Positions 1-11,700 of a stretch of DNA of 64,000 nucleotides are shown here, piece by piece. The notes beneath the pieces were generated by a model. The model searched no databases. It was not told the DNA's origin and saw nothing but the letters and a program-made list of their open reading frames with translations. This stretch comes from Tribonema minus (lineage: Eukaryota > Sar > Xanthophyceae > Tribonematales > Tribonemataceae). Each line of letters starts with the position of its first letter. Within the stretch, counting starts at the first letter, position 1. Made by a program: the position numbers and the translations under genes. The stretch is taken from NCBI GenBank assembly GCA_017506865.1, contig JAFCMP010000068.1, positions 744,001 through 808,000 of the forward strand, read 5' to 3'.

Positions 1-2521
1 ATGTGGCTGCAAACGCTGGTGGCGCCGTTCACGCGGCGCGACGAGAACCGCCTCGCGGAGTGCGCGTACTGGGCGACCATTCTCACACTCATCGCAGCGC
101 TGCTCATCTCGGCGTCGGTGAGTTTGGGACGCAACCATCGATCTTCTATGTATGGAAATGAATATATCTTCTATGTATGGAAATGAAGCAGAAGATCGTA
201 GAGCTCTACTTAGGTGACAAGGGATGGGTAGCCGCAGGTGCCTTCCACCAATAACCGTGGTCGCCGCTGCTGCAGCGACTGGCCACGAGTCAAACAGTGC
301 CATCATATCCACAGTAGTCAAAAGCCTTCTGTGTGCAAGCTTTTTAGCGTTCGAGGCATGTATACTGCCATCGTTGTACTACCATCTGCCGCTGCCTGCA
401 GCTTCCCTACCCATCTAGTTCTCCAACTATCAACTGCTGCAACACTCTTCCCCGTGCACGCCTGAACCTAGGGGTGGCAGGTTAGGGCTACCGCTGAGCG
501 CTGCAACCGCGTCAAGTGAGGCATGTGCACGTGTAAGAAGGGGGGTGCGCAGTCTCGGTCGCTGAGTGCATTTCGCGCGTCTTGAAGCTCGAACACAGAA
601 GGCAGAGCCGCTGCATGTGTGCATTGCGTTCCCCTGCGCGCACATGCCGCGCGCGACTGCATCTGGCGCCGCTTTGGAGGCACCTCTGTCGAGCGCTGCC
701 TCGAGCGCACGCCTGCTGCCCCTATCATCAATGGTACCCCAATGTATCACTGTTAAACAGCACGTGCAGAACTGACACTCGCCCCCTCTCTGCGCTGACA
801 GGACACCGGCTCGGACGGCGTCAACATGGCGCTGCTTGGCGCAATCTTGTCGATCATCAACCTGCTGGTAATAGGTAAGTGCAGATATGTACCTCCGTGC
901 CTACAACGGTTGTGATCCGGCTCATCATCAATGATTCGGTGTACCTAGCAGTACTCTGAAACATGGTTTTCTGAGTCTAGAGATTTGTCTTTCACCCAGG
1001 CGCCTTTCATTCCTGCTGTCATATCTCAAGTCTGCTGGCGTGGTCTTTAGCCCAACCGTTCCGCTTCTCACAGCAGCAGGCCTGTGCTGAGTGTACCGCA
1101 CATTGCTGCTGACAGTTCCCGCGCGTGACATCAACGCTCAGCCGTTTCCTCACCGCAGTCGCCCGCCCCACCACACCTCTCTCTCTCGCGCGTGCGCACA
1201 GTGCTGGCGGTCGTCCAGCTCTTCTGGAGCGCGAGCGCGTGGCTCTACGACCTCATTGGCCGCGACGACGCCGACGAAAAACCCAATTCCAACATAAACG
1301 CCGCCGACCACGCCAAGCCTGCCGACGCAGCCACCAAGCAACAGCGCCCCGCCGCCAGCGGCAGCGGCAGCAGCAGCACCGACGCCCAGGACTGCCTTGA
1401 ACAAGCCATGCCGGCGGCAGACTCGGCGCCAATGTCGACGTCGCCGCGGCGGCGCGCGCGCCCACCAGCGCGACGCGAGTGCCGCCGCCGCCGCCGCTGC
1501 CGTCGCCGGCGCGCAGGTGCACCCCGCACGGCAGCAGCAGCAGCAGCAGCCGCCAGCAGCAGCGACGGCGGCGCAGCGCGTGACGCCATCCGCTGCAGCA
1601 CCTGCGCCGGCGGGCGTGAGTGCGGGCCGTCTGGACGCAGCTGCGTCAGCAGCGGCATCAGCTGCAGCGGCATCTTCAGGGGCAGTGGTGGCCCAGCACG
1701 CAGCGCCGGAAGCTGTGGCGGTGGCCCCTGCGGTTGCCGCCGCAGCTTCGGCAGCACCGCCCGCAAGGCCAACGCCCACCGCCGCAGCAGCTACGTCAGC
1801 GGCACCCCGCGCAGCAGAGGTGCCGCCTGCGGCTGTGACACAGGCAACTTCAGCGGCGGGCCAGCGCGCCGCTGCGGCAGCGACCAGCGCAGCTGCAGCG
1901 GCAGCTGGCACACCTGCTGCAGCATCAGCAGCAGTGCCGGGGGCGGGGCCAGCAGTCGCAGCGCCAGCGGCTATGGCGACTGCGGCCACGCTCTGGATGG
2001 CCGCCCGGGCGGCGGCGCCGGAGCTGCAGCTTCAAGCGCGCGCCGCCGCCGCGCCGCCCGACGCTGCGTCCGCAGCGGCAGTGGCTGCGGCGGCGGCGCC
2101 CGCGCGCGCGCCGACGGTCACGCGCGGCACGATGACGCAGGGCGCGCTCGTGCCGGTGATCATGCCCGCCGCGGCGCAGGTGCGCGGCGCGCACACGCGC
2201 CTGCTGGAGCGCTACGCGCCGTTCGTCGGCGTCGCGTACGCGCTGCCGCAGAGCGCTGCGGACCGGCTGCTGGCGTCCGCCGCGATAACGCCCACGCACG
2301 CGGCGGCGGCGGCGGCGGCAGCAGCGGCGGCGGCGCGTCAGCCGCCAGCACCGTCTTCCGTTGAGGTTGATGCAGCCGCGCAGCAGCAGCAGCAGCAGCC
2401 CGCGCGGCTGGCGGAAGCGCAGGCGGCGCGGTCGGCGAGGGGCGTGAGGGACGCGCTGCGCACGGCGGTGGCCGCGGCGTCGGCGGTGCGCGCGTTGGAG
2501 GCGCCGCAGCGCCGCCGGTAG
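1..2521 (+). CDS. 3' part of a membrane-protein gene (C-terminal transmembrane module plus Ala/Gln-rich tail)
   Basis: Readable exons are 1-117, 802-874 and one starting at 1202; the first two junctions keep frame (phase 0, then phase 1). Together they encode PFTRRDENRLAE followed by a hydrophobic helix (CAYWATILTLIAALLISAS), a second helix (MALLGAILSIINLLVI) and a third short one (VLAVVQLFW), then a charged stretch and a very long Ala/Gln/Pro-rich region. The pattern PF..xxNRLE plus paired helices is typical, from general knowledge, of the C-terminal membrane module of large algal/protist surface proteins with beta-helix or Pmp repeats. The gene therefore probably starts upstream; whether position 1 is a true start cannot be seen. 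The tail is problematic: the frame entering at 1202 is coherent to about 1430, but the coherent 3' part (ending RLLERYAPFVGVAYALPQ.. and a TAG at 2519-2521) lies in another frame. An unseen intron or an indel must separate them. Confidence 0.5.
193..223. repeat. Dispersed short repeat, copy 1 (partner at 60658-60688)
   Basis: A 31-bp stretch containing TAGAGCTCTA followed by AGGTGACAAGG recurs almost unchanged 60 kb away at 60658-60688. It lies in the first intron of the partial gene. It could be the end of a small dispersed element. Confidence 0.5.
241..357 (+). repeat. Dispersed ~115-bp repeat, copy 1 (partner at 16521-16632)
   Basis: The segment from CCTTCCACC through GTTCGAGG is matched by 16521-16632 with only scattered substitutions and one small indel. 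Both copies lie in introns of different genes in the same orientation. Shared landmarks are TGGTCGCCGCTGCTGC, GGCCACGAGTCAAAC and CATATCCAC. No coding capacity is evident. Confidence 0.7.
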
Positions 2522-2932
2522 CGGTCCTCTGACTTGTGTGCGCACGTGACTGCTACTGAAAGGTGTTGTGGGGCGGCGTCTGTTGCCGAGGACGGACTTG
2601 ATGCACTAGCTGATTCTGTGCAGAGGGGATGAAGATTCGCTGATAGGGATTGTGTGCCCTGGCACTGGCTGCTGCTCGCGGCATTGGAACGCGGAGGCGT
2701 TTGGCTGGTGGCCCACTCTTGTTTCCGCGGCGCAGATGAAGTGGTGGCATTTGGCCATCACATGACAGCATGGCTATGCAGCGTGGGCACCTTGAGTGCC
2801 AGTGACCACGGTCTGCTGCAAGCACAGTTACTTACATACCGAGATGTTCCAGACAAGGGGCGGGCCTTGGTACCGTCGCAGTGCATCAGATTCATGCGTG
2901 ACAATCGTTCACATAGTGTCCTGGGTACCTAC

Positions 2933-3038
2933 CACCTTGGTGGTCCGAGTGTCGAGGTGTTGATACTGAAGTTGTTAAACGGTATCACCTTGGTGGTCCG
3001 AGTGTCGAGGTGTTGATACTGAAGTTGTGAAACGGTAT
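2933..3038. repeat. Tandem direct repeat, 2 x 53 bp
   Basis: Two adjacent copies starting CACCTTGGTGGTCCGAG and ending AAACGGTAT, at 2933-2985 and 2986-3038, nearly identical except near the end of the unit. Confidence 0.85.
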
Positions 3039-3503
3039 CGGTGACACAGTTTTGGGTGGGATGCTGATCCGGGTGGGATGCTGTCATAAGGAAAGCAGCG
3101 ATTGCTGTTGCTTTCTGAAGTAAATAATAAAGAACCAATCCACCAACTGCCATGTGTACCCCCCCTCTCCTCTGCTGTGCTTGCAAACTTGGGATGAGAT
3201 GCGATGTGCTTTGAAGTCAGTGAATCTCTCTGCTCACATCGTGCACTACTTCAACACCATTAGCTCAAATCAAGATACAACATGTGGTGGATCTTGATGC
3301 TGCACTAGCATACTAGAACTTGCAGTTGAACTTGGTACGACCTGTTGAAGTGTAGTGCGATTGGCACGTTTAGCCTCCAGTTTGCGATGAAGCACAGATG
3401 ATCAGGTGTTGGCGCTTGCGTACGCAAAGGAAAGCCGGAGCCTGGTGCTGACCTGGCCACCGGGCACGCCTCTGGCGCACAGCGTGTCCGTTGTCGCCTG
3501 GAG

Positions 3504-3770
3504 ATGATCGCTGATTCACCTGCGACAGAGCCGACAGATGACGGCGTGGAGGCGAGACCGCCATCGCCAGCGTTGGTGGCGACAGCTGCCAACGCAAGAG
3601 CCTTTCCTCGGCCACAGCTGGTCGACAGAGAAAGCGGCATTTCCATCGCAGATACGGTCCATGCCGGAGCACCGTCTAACCGAGCAAGCAGGGAGCACAG
3701 TGGGGTGAGTATGGGGGGACCCACGCCGACACGGAGGCGGTCTCAGCAGGCGCTGCTACCACAGGGGCCT
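3504..3770 (+). other. Weak candidate upstream exon (possible N-terminal exon of the Slo channel)
   Basis: An open stretch beginning with ATG at 3504 encodes an acidic, Pro/Ser/Thr-rich, disordered-looking peptide (start MIADSPATEPTDDGVEARPP). It reaches possible donors at 3705 (GTGAGT) and 3771 (GTGCGT), both in phase 0. The first recognised channel exon would need a different phase at each visible acceptor, so direct splicing is not supported. A comparable open stretch exists on the opposite strand. No homology is recognised. Confidence 0.2.
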
Positions 3771-4920
3771 GTGCGTATGACTGCATCAGCGCTTCCTGCC
3801 ACTTGGTCACATCCCAAGTCACCGCCTCGAGGTGTGAGCAGCCTTGATATGGAAGCGGGGGACCCCGGGTGGCGGGAGACGAGAGGAACCAGCAAAGCAA
3901 AGCTGACCAGGCAAGGGTGTCATGATGGCCACTGGTGTGGTAATGCACTTGCATGCAGAATATTCAAGCACTTGCTAATGCTGTTCTTTGTGGCTTCACC
4001 TGCGGCCTTCGCGTCCGCGAAACTCGGAAGAGATTTCCGTATGTCGTAGAATGGAATGTGCCACCCATGGAGGCTGTGAATCATCGTCAATGATTGGAAG
4101 CAGTCTTTTTCTATCGCGGTCTGCAGTACTACCAGTGCTACCTGAGATGCCTAGCTAGACTGCCGTAGCTTTACATTCCCCGCCACCTTACATAGCTCTG
4201 CACCGAGTGGTGGGCCTTCCCTTGCCATCTCCCAATGTGACGCTAGGGAAAGCAAGCTTTGTTGTGACCCTATATTATCCAAAGTCGCTTGCGTATGCGG
4301 CAGGCACACCAAATGCGCCTAGTGTGGTCGCAGAACCCATACCACATGTCCAAAACTTGGACAACCCTTCGCCTCTCTGAACATCTGTTGTACGCATCGG
4401 TGAGCAAACAGCAGTCAGAATGGTGCACAGTGAGGATGTACGAGGGGTTAGGGAAGGAGGTGCAGTGATGCCTGCAAGGCAGCCTTGTGGATCAGCCGCT
4501 ACACACCGCACGGCTGCTGAAGTCACAAAGTGATTGTTGCGTTAGCAGTGACTGGGTCTGCTGCTGGCTGCCGAGCATGATGCACCTTGGCAGAGGTGAA
4601 CACGTACGTCAAGCGGCGTTGTACGCCAGAGTTGTCATGGCGATAGCAAGGTCCATCACGGCCAATGATGGCTTCTGCTTCAGTGTCCACACAGGCATGC
4701 TGCGCTCCGGGGCCCTCCAGCAAGTAAGTACAAGGCACAGGCATGGCTTCCTCTGATGATTCTCCGTCACACCTCCAGATATGACCATTTCTTGCACCAC
4801 CTCAACTTCATTCCCAAACTGCGCATCCCAGCCCCGACCACCGTCACAGGCCCTGCCCGCACTTCAAATCTGACGCGCACTTCAAGTCGATGCATCTCCG
4901 GCCCCTGGGCACGCCCCGTC

Positions 4921-5740
4921 GAACAGGCGGCGGCGCAGCAGCTCGCGACGGGCGATGCCGCTGACGGGCGCGCTGACGGATGAGCGCGAGGCGCACGCGC
5001 ACAACTTCATTCCCTAACTTCACATCCCAGCCTCGGCCATCACATGCCCCCACTTCAACTCTGCACCGCACTTCAAGTTGACGCACCTCGTCCCCTCGTC
5101 GAACAGGCGGCGGCGCAGCAGCTCGCGACGCGCAATGCCGCTGGCGGGCGCGCTGACGGACGAGCTCGCGGCGCACGCGCACAACGTCATTCCCTAACTT
5201 CAAATCTCATGCGCACTACAAGTTGACGCATCTCCGGCCCCTGGCCCCATCGAACAGGCGGCGGCGCAGCAGCTCGCGACGCGCAATGCCACTGGCGGGC
5301 GCGCTGACGGATAAGCGCGCGGCGCACGCGCACAACTTCATTCCCTAACTTCACATCTCAGCCCCGGCCACCACGCACACCCTCACTTCAACTCTGACAT
5401 AAACTTCAAGTTGACGCACCTCGGCCTGTGCACGCCCCATCAAACAGGCGGCGGCGCAGCAGCTCACGACGCGCAATGCCGCTGGCGGGCGCGCTGACGG
5501 ATGAGCGCGCGCCGCACGCGCACAACTTCATTCCCTACATTCGCATCCCAGCCTCAGCCATCACAGGCCTGCCCCCACTCCAACTTTGATGCAAACTTCA
5601 ATTTGACGCATTCCGGCCCCTGTGCACGCCCCGTTGAACAGGCGGCGGCGCACCAGCTCGCGACGAGCGATGCCGCTGGCGGGCGCGCTGACGGACGAGC
5701 GCGCGGTGCACGCGCACAACGTGGGCCTGCTCGTCAAGCG
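4921..5740 (+). repeat. Five serial copies of the head of the first recognised Slo exon
   Basis: The landmark GAACAGGCGGCGGCGCA occurs at 4921, 5101, 5252, 5441 (as AAACAGG) and 5636, spacings about 180, 151, 189 and 195 bp. Each copy carries an AG acceptor-like site, a Gln/Ala-type stretch, an ATGCC (GTGCC-like variants in some copies) and GGGCGCGCTGACGGA. Only the last copy runs on into the transmembrane-coding exon. Between copies lies a conserved TTCATTCCCTAACTTC-type spacer. Confidence 0.85.
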
Positions 5741-8700
5741 CGCGTGGCGGCGCGGGTGGCGCGCCGTGGAGCGTTTCGCGGAGTGGTACTTCCAGACGCG
5801 ATGGGTGCAGCTTACGTCGCTGGTGCTCACGGGTGAGACCTTCACCAACCCTCATTTGGGTTGATACCATCCCTAACCCTACCCCTCCCCCCTCCCCTTT
5901 GTGCTTACAGAACTTGTTTTTGTGGTTAAAACAAGATCCGTCATTGTCATGTGGTATGATTGGGGTTGGTGGTGGCTGCAGGACTGCTGTCGCTTGTGGA
6001 CACGGCAGTGCCTGTTGTCGTGACATCAGCGCCCTTGGACGACTCTGGCACTGCATGACACTGACCCGCGGTGGACAGCATCTTGAAGGATTGTCGCATT
6101 GCGAGTTCAAGAGCGAGAACACGGCGCAAACGGTGCGGCCAACACAGCCAGTGCTCACAGAGTTCACCTTTGTGATTAGTGTGGATCCATCGTTTATAGC
6201 TCCCAAGACTGCTGTCGCAGTGGCTGCCAGCAGAATCTCAGGCTGTGCAGCAGCAGCAAGGCTGCAGCAGCAGCAGCAGCAGCAGCATCGGCAGCAGCGG
6301 CTGCAGCAGCACCAGGTGTGCTTGACTTCTTAATGCCGCTCTCAGCGCCCCGAGTGCACTGTTACTACGCACCGCCAATGCATCATGCCCCCTGCACGCA
6401 CAGGTGCATGCCAAGTGTGTACCGCACTGCACCTTGCCGACGGCGCAGCACCGCTCTCTGCACGCATAGTGTTTCGGCAGTACGGACGCCTGCTGCCGCC
6501 CTTAGGGTCAGGGATAGAGCTGCTTCGATTGAGGAGTAGGGTGACGGTTAGGGTCAGGGTAAGGCTGCTACGTCAGAAGTACTCGTGAACTCAGAGTGTG
6601 CCTTTGCACCCCTTGACCGAGTTGTTCCACACCTGCGCTGCTTACGTGTCATGCGGCGGCAACGGCTGCCCCCCTTGCCCCCCCCCCCCACCACCACCAG
6701 CACAAAGACTGCCCCCTCCTCCCCTCCCCCTTACACGCCACCTCCGTCCCCCCCCCCCCCCCTGACACAGTGCTCAGCTGCATCCTGTACGTCATCTTCA
6801 CGTACTTCCGCACGTCGACGAGCACCGAGTACTCGGACGTCAACGGCAACCCCTTGCCCGGCCACGTGGACGACCCCTACCACATGGACAACATCGCGAC
6901 GTGGATCCAGGAGTCCATCACCATCACGTTCGTGGTGGACTTTGCGCTGTCGCTCGTCATCGCGCCGAGCGCGCTGCGCTACGTCTTCAGCTGGCCGGGC
7001 CTCGTGGACATCCTGTCCATCATACCGATCCTGGAGCCCCTCAAGCAGGGCATCTACGTGCTCAGCTTCACGCGCTTCCTGCGCCTGACCAAGGCCTTCA
7101 CCATCCTGCGGCAGCACAGGTGAGTACGATCCCCCCGCCCCCCCCCCCCACCCCCCCCGGCCCCTTGCGTTGCTGCAGTCGCTGGCCTGTAGCACACTGC
7201 GACCCCTGAGCACCGTTAATGCACGCCTCCCGCGCCACCATCATCGCTGACTGCTCGCACTGCGCAATCGTCTCTGTACTGCTGACACCCCCACCCCCCC
7301 CCACCCTCCACCCCCCCACACACACCCCACTCGCCCACACTTTGCCCCCCCCCCACACACGCACCCTCGCCCCCCAATGTGCAGGCTGCGCAAGGGCGTC
7401 CTCGCCGGCGAGGCGGCGGACCTCTCGTTCAACGTCTTCTTACTGGGCGTGAAGCTGGCGGGCCTCATCTTCATTGCGACGTCCATCGTGTACGCGCTTG
7501 CTGAGGCACCCAACATCAAGGGCTTCTCGTACATGGTCGACGACACCGTCGTGCACCAGATCGTGGAGTGGCACGACGCGTTCTACTTCACCATCGTCAC
7601 GCTGTCCACCGTGGTGCGTACTTGAGGTTCAAGGTGGTCCATCGCTGTGCGACAGTGGCGAAGTCGTGGCTTTGTGCGGGTGGTCTGTTACCTAAAGTCG
7701 CTGTGTCTGTTGTTGTAGCCACCTGTAAGGCCCATTTGCTTCTTCATCATCGTCACACTGTCCACCGTGGTGCGTAGTTGAAGTGCGCGCATGCTTGGAA
7801 GTGCGACAAACTGACAAATGTTGTTTAAAAGTGATTGTTGGCGCGCATTAGGGCACTTCTATGTGATCACAGGATAGGTGTAGATTTCTGGCAGCAAGCT
7901 TGACATCAACCATATGATTTTGAACTAAAACATCCAAAAATTTACAGACTTTTTTGTTGGCTTTTACACTAATTTTTGGTTTGGGTTCAAGGCGCCCCAA
8001 TCCAGATGCAACACACAGCGGCGAGGTTGTGGCCTTGTGCGAGCTTTGTTGTCTGAGGCCGCGGCGTCTGTTTCTGTCGCCGGCAATCCTGTAAGGATGT
8101 CTCTGTTCTGCGATGCCCTCTCATTGACGCGTTGCACCGCCGCTGCGACGCCGTTTCCGCCGCAGTGCGATGCGAAGGTGGTGTTGGATGCATCTAAGGT
8201 TTGGGGCCTTTTGCATTGTCTACCAACTTCATTCATGTGCCGTGGGCACTGCACGCGCCGCATACAAGCGCATAGCCCCCCCCGCCCCCCACCCCCCCCT
8301 TCTTCCAGGCAAGGCTGCGGTCGACATCACACCTAAAACACTAAAACCCCTAGATCCCGGTCACAAAATGGCTTCTCTCACCGTGACGTCGCCACACCAG
8401 GAATCCTATGCCACAGAGTGCAGCGAGCCCCCCCTCAAGTACCCCTCCCCCCCCCGTCCCCCCCTTAACTCCCCCCCCTCCCCCCCCCGCCCCCCAGGGC
8501 TACGGCGACATCACGCCCAAGACGTGGCTGGCGCGCATGGTCATGGTCTTCATCATCATGGCGAGCTTCATCATCATACCGCTGGAGGTGGCGCGCCTCG
8601 CGGACGCGTACTCCAGCGTGCCGCGCTTCCGCGTCGCGTACAAGATGGCGGGCAAGGCGCTGCACGTCATCATCGCGACATCGTCGGGAGGTGGGTACGG

Positions 8701-11700
8701 CGGTGCCGCCGCTGGTAGTGTGGTTGCGATGAAAGCGTAATCTGTGCAAGGGGGTGACACGGACGCTACCGTGCTACCGACTTAAAAACTTCAAGATGGC
8801 GGGCAAGGCGCTGCACGTCATCATCGCGACGTCGTCGGGAGGTGCGTGAAAGTTACTGTTTTTATACGGACGCGGCGGCGATGCGTGTGTGGCCTGTCGC
8901 GGGGGATTATACGGACGCAACCTTTTGGTCGTGCACTTCAAAAGGGGCGGTGCTGCGAAGTCAAACTTTAAGATGGCTGGCAAGGCGCTGCACGTCATCG
9001 TCGCGACGTCGTTCGGAGGTGGGTACGGCGCCGTCGCCGCTGATAGTGTGGTTGCGATGCGCGTGTAGCCGGTTGGGGAGGATGATACAGGCGCGCAATT
9101 CAAGAGGTTCGTTCCAAGAAGGGGCAGTGCTAAAGACTCTCAAACTTCATGATGGCGGGCAATGCACTGCACGTCATCATGGCAACATCCTCGGGAGGTG
9201 CGAGACGATCGCTGCGGAGGTTGCCGCTGATAAGGACGTGGCTGCGATGCATGTGTAGCCCGTGGAGGGGGTGGGGGTATGAGCGCAACCTTCTCATCGC
9301 GTGTTGTCGAAAGGGGAAGTGCTGCAGACTCAAACTTCAAGATGGCCGGCTAGGCGCTGCATGTCATCATCGACCGCTGCATGTACCTTTTCAGCTACTC
9401 TGGCAACTGATGGTGGCCCGAAACCTGCGCGCAGACAACGGCACGTGCGCGGGCTTCGAGGCGGAGGCGCTGCGCCGCATGCTGGAGGACATGCGCCACG
9501 AAGACCACGGCCCCAAGGGCAGGAACGTCTGGGTGGTGGTGAGTGCCTGCCTCTGCCCCTAGCCTTCTTCGTTACTCTCCTCACATTGCGCTTTATCTTC
9601 GATCTGTGACTCTCCTCACATGGCACCAAGGACCACGGTTCCGAGGGCAGGAATGTCTGGGTGGTGGTGAGTGCCTTACTCGAGCGCGCAAACAGCGCCT
9701 GTCATCGGTGACTCTCCTTAGTTGACTAGGTGGATTGCATGGCAGGCTTCAGACAAATGTGAATTGCATGGCAGGCTTCAGACAAATGTCGATGCAGCCA
9801 TCGGCGCAGCAACGCCTGAGTTGCGGTGAGTGACTACCCTGAGCCCAACCCCGAGTAATGCACCACTGCAATCGGCGACTCTCCTCACGTGGCGCTCTAA
9901 CGCCGCTCATCGGCGGCGTTAGAGCCCACGGTCCCGCACGCGCCTCCTCGCTGCGTCGCCATGCCCCCCTAGCGACGAGTGCTGTTGCCAACGCGCGTAA
10001 TCCTCAACGTCTCCCATGACGTCAACCCAAGCCCTATCCCTGCAGTCATCTCAGGCCGCACGGCCGCGTCCATGTTGACCGTTGTTGCGACTTGTCCTCA
10101 GTAATCTTGATCTTGCGACACGTCCTACCGTTGTTGCTTCAGCGATGCTGAGCTGCCGCGTGCTGCGCTGCGGGTGTTGTCGCCAGCGGGGGTTTCCTGG
10201 CCTAGCAGCTCGACGATGACCGTGAATTGGCAGCTCAGTCATCAGCTGACATACTCTCAACTGCTAGCAGCAGCTGCAGCATGTGTGCAAAACTGGTGGG
10301 CTGATGCCGCCTCTGCTCTCTCACGCTGCTTCCGCCGCTGCCGCCGCCGCCGCCTCTCTGCGCAGGTGATGTCGCCGGCGGCGCCGAGCGCTGCCGTGAA
10401 GAACCTGCTGGCGTCGCCGCAGTTCAAGCGCCACACGCTGTACTATCGCGGCAGCGTGCAGAACCCGCTCGACCTCGCCGCCGTGCGCGCCGAGTTTGCC
10501 GACTGCGTCATGCTCATGCTCGACAAGTGAGTAACTCAGGGACTCTGATACTTGACTCAAGTACTCGCCGCTGTGCGCAGAGGCCGCAGAGTTTGCCGAC
10601 TGCGTCATGCTCGACAAGTGAGTGCGGGGTCGTGCCGCGTTGCTCAGGGACTCTAACTCTCGACTCAAGTACTCGCCGCTGTGTGCAGAGTCGCGCAGAG
10701 TTTGCTGACTGCGTCATGCTCATGCTCGACAAGTGAGTGCTGCGTTGCCCCGCATTCATCGCTCAGGGACTCTAACACAGTGGGCGTCGCCACATTGCTC
10801 AGAGACGTTGATTTTAACTCGTGTACTCCCCGGCGCGCCCGCCGCGTTTTCAGGCGTCGTCACGTTGGTAAAAGACTCTGGTGCTCGCTCAGGTCAACGC
10901 TGACTCTCATGTCCGTACTCTGCAGCTTGGGCTGGCAGAATGCGCAGTGTGTCAGCAGCAGCAGCAGCCGGAAATAGCGCTCGCTGTGTGCTGTTCTCGT
11001 CACCGTGCTTCTCTCAAACTTTGAAGTAACATACAACTTGTAGATAGGGGGATGACGCGTCTCACAGCCACTTGCCTCCCGCGCCGCCTGCCCCTCAGGG
11101 AGGGGGGCCGCACAGGCGCGGCGGCGCAGGCGCAGGCGGAGCAGGTGATGCTCAGCACAATGGCGCTGAAGCGCTACCTCGAGAGGGCGCCGCTTGAGCC
11201 TGAGTCAGTGCTCGACAAGGTGCGCGGCATGCAGCGCCGCACGGGGCGGCCCGAGGGCACGCGCATCATCGTCGTGGCGCACGGCACGCGCGACCGCGCC
11301 GGTGAGCACTGCTGCTCATGTGCTGCAATGCTTCCGACTGACTGAACGGTGGTGCTGCACCTTCCCTGCTGCTCTGCCATGCAGCGTGCGTTTACCTATC
11401 GCACATTCAGATAATCGTCGTGGCGCACGGCACGCGCGACCGCGCCGGTGAGCACTGGTGATGATGAAGAGTTTTGCAGGCGGTAGCGTACGATGAACGC
11501 AGAGGCTGGCCTGTACGCGTCGCTGCAGACGCCGGCTGCGGGCAGCCTGGAGGCCAAGGCTGTTGCATGGTCAGACGTTCGCGTGAGTGCTCTTGCAAGA
11601 CCTGACGTGCGACCGCGCCGGTGAGCGCTGCTGCTGATCTGCTGCAATGCCCCCAGCCGCCTGAGTAGTGGTGCCGCAGCTTCCCCCCTCCTTTGCTGTG

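Larger units (their letters stand above)
2522..5669. other. Spacer between the partial membrane-protein gene and the Slo channel
   Basis: No recognisable protein is encoded here. It holds a 53-bp direct repeat (2933-3038), one weak candidate exon (3504-3770) and four upstream copies of the head of the first recognised channel exon (4921-5535). Promoter and 5' UTR of the channel presumably lie here, but I see no convincing TATA box. Confidence 0.5.

Noticed and set aside
1150..1989. 279-codon minus-strand open frame, Ala/Gly-rich
   Set aside because: Antisense shadow of a GC-rich low-complexity exon; no motif, and the plus strand has the membrane helices.
4921..5740. Regularly spaced repeats resembling a CRISPR array
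   Set aside because: Repeats are diverged, about 90 bp long, include coding sequence and vary in spacing; the genome is eukaryotic.
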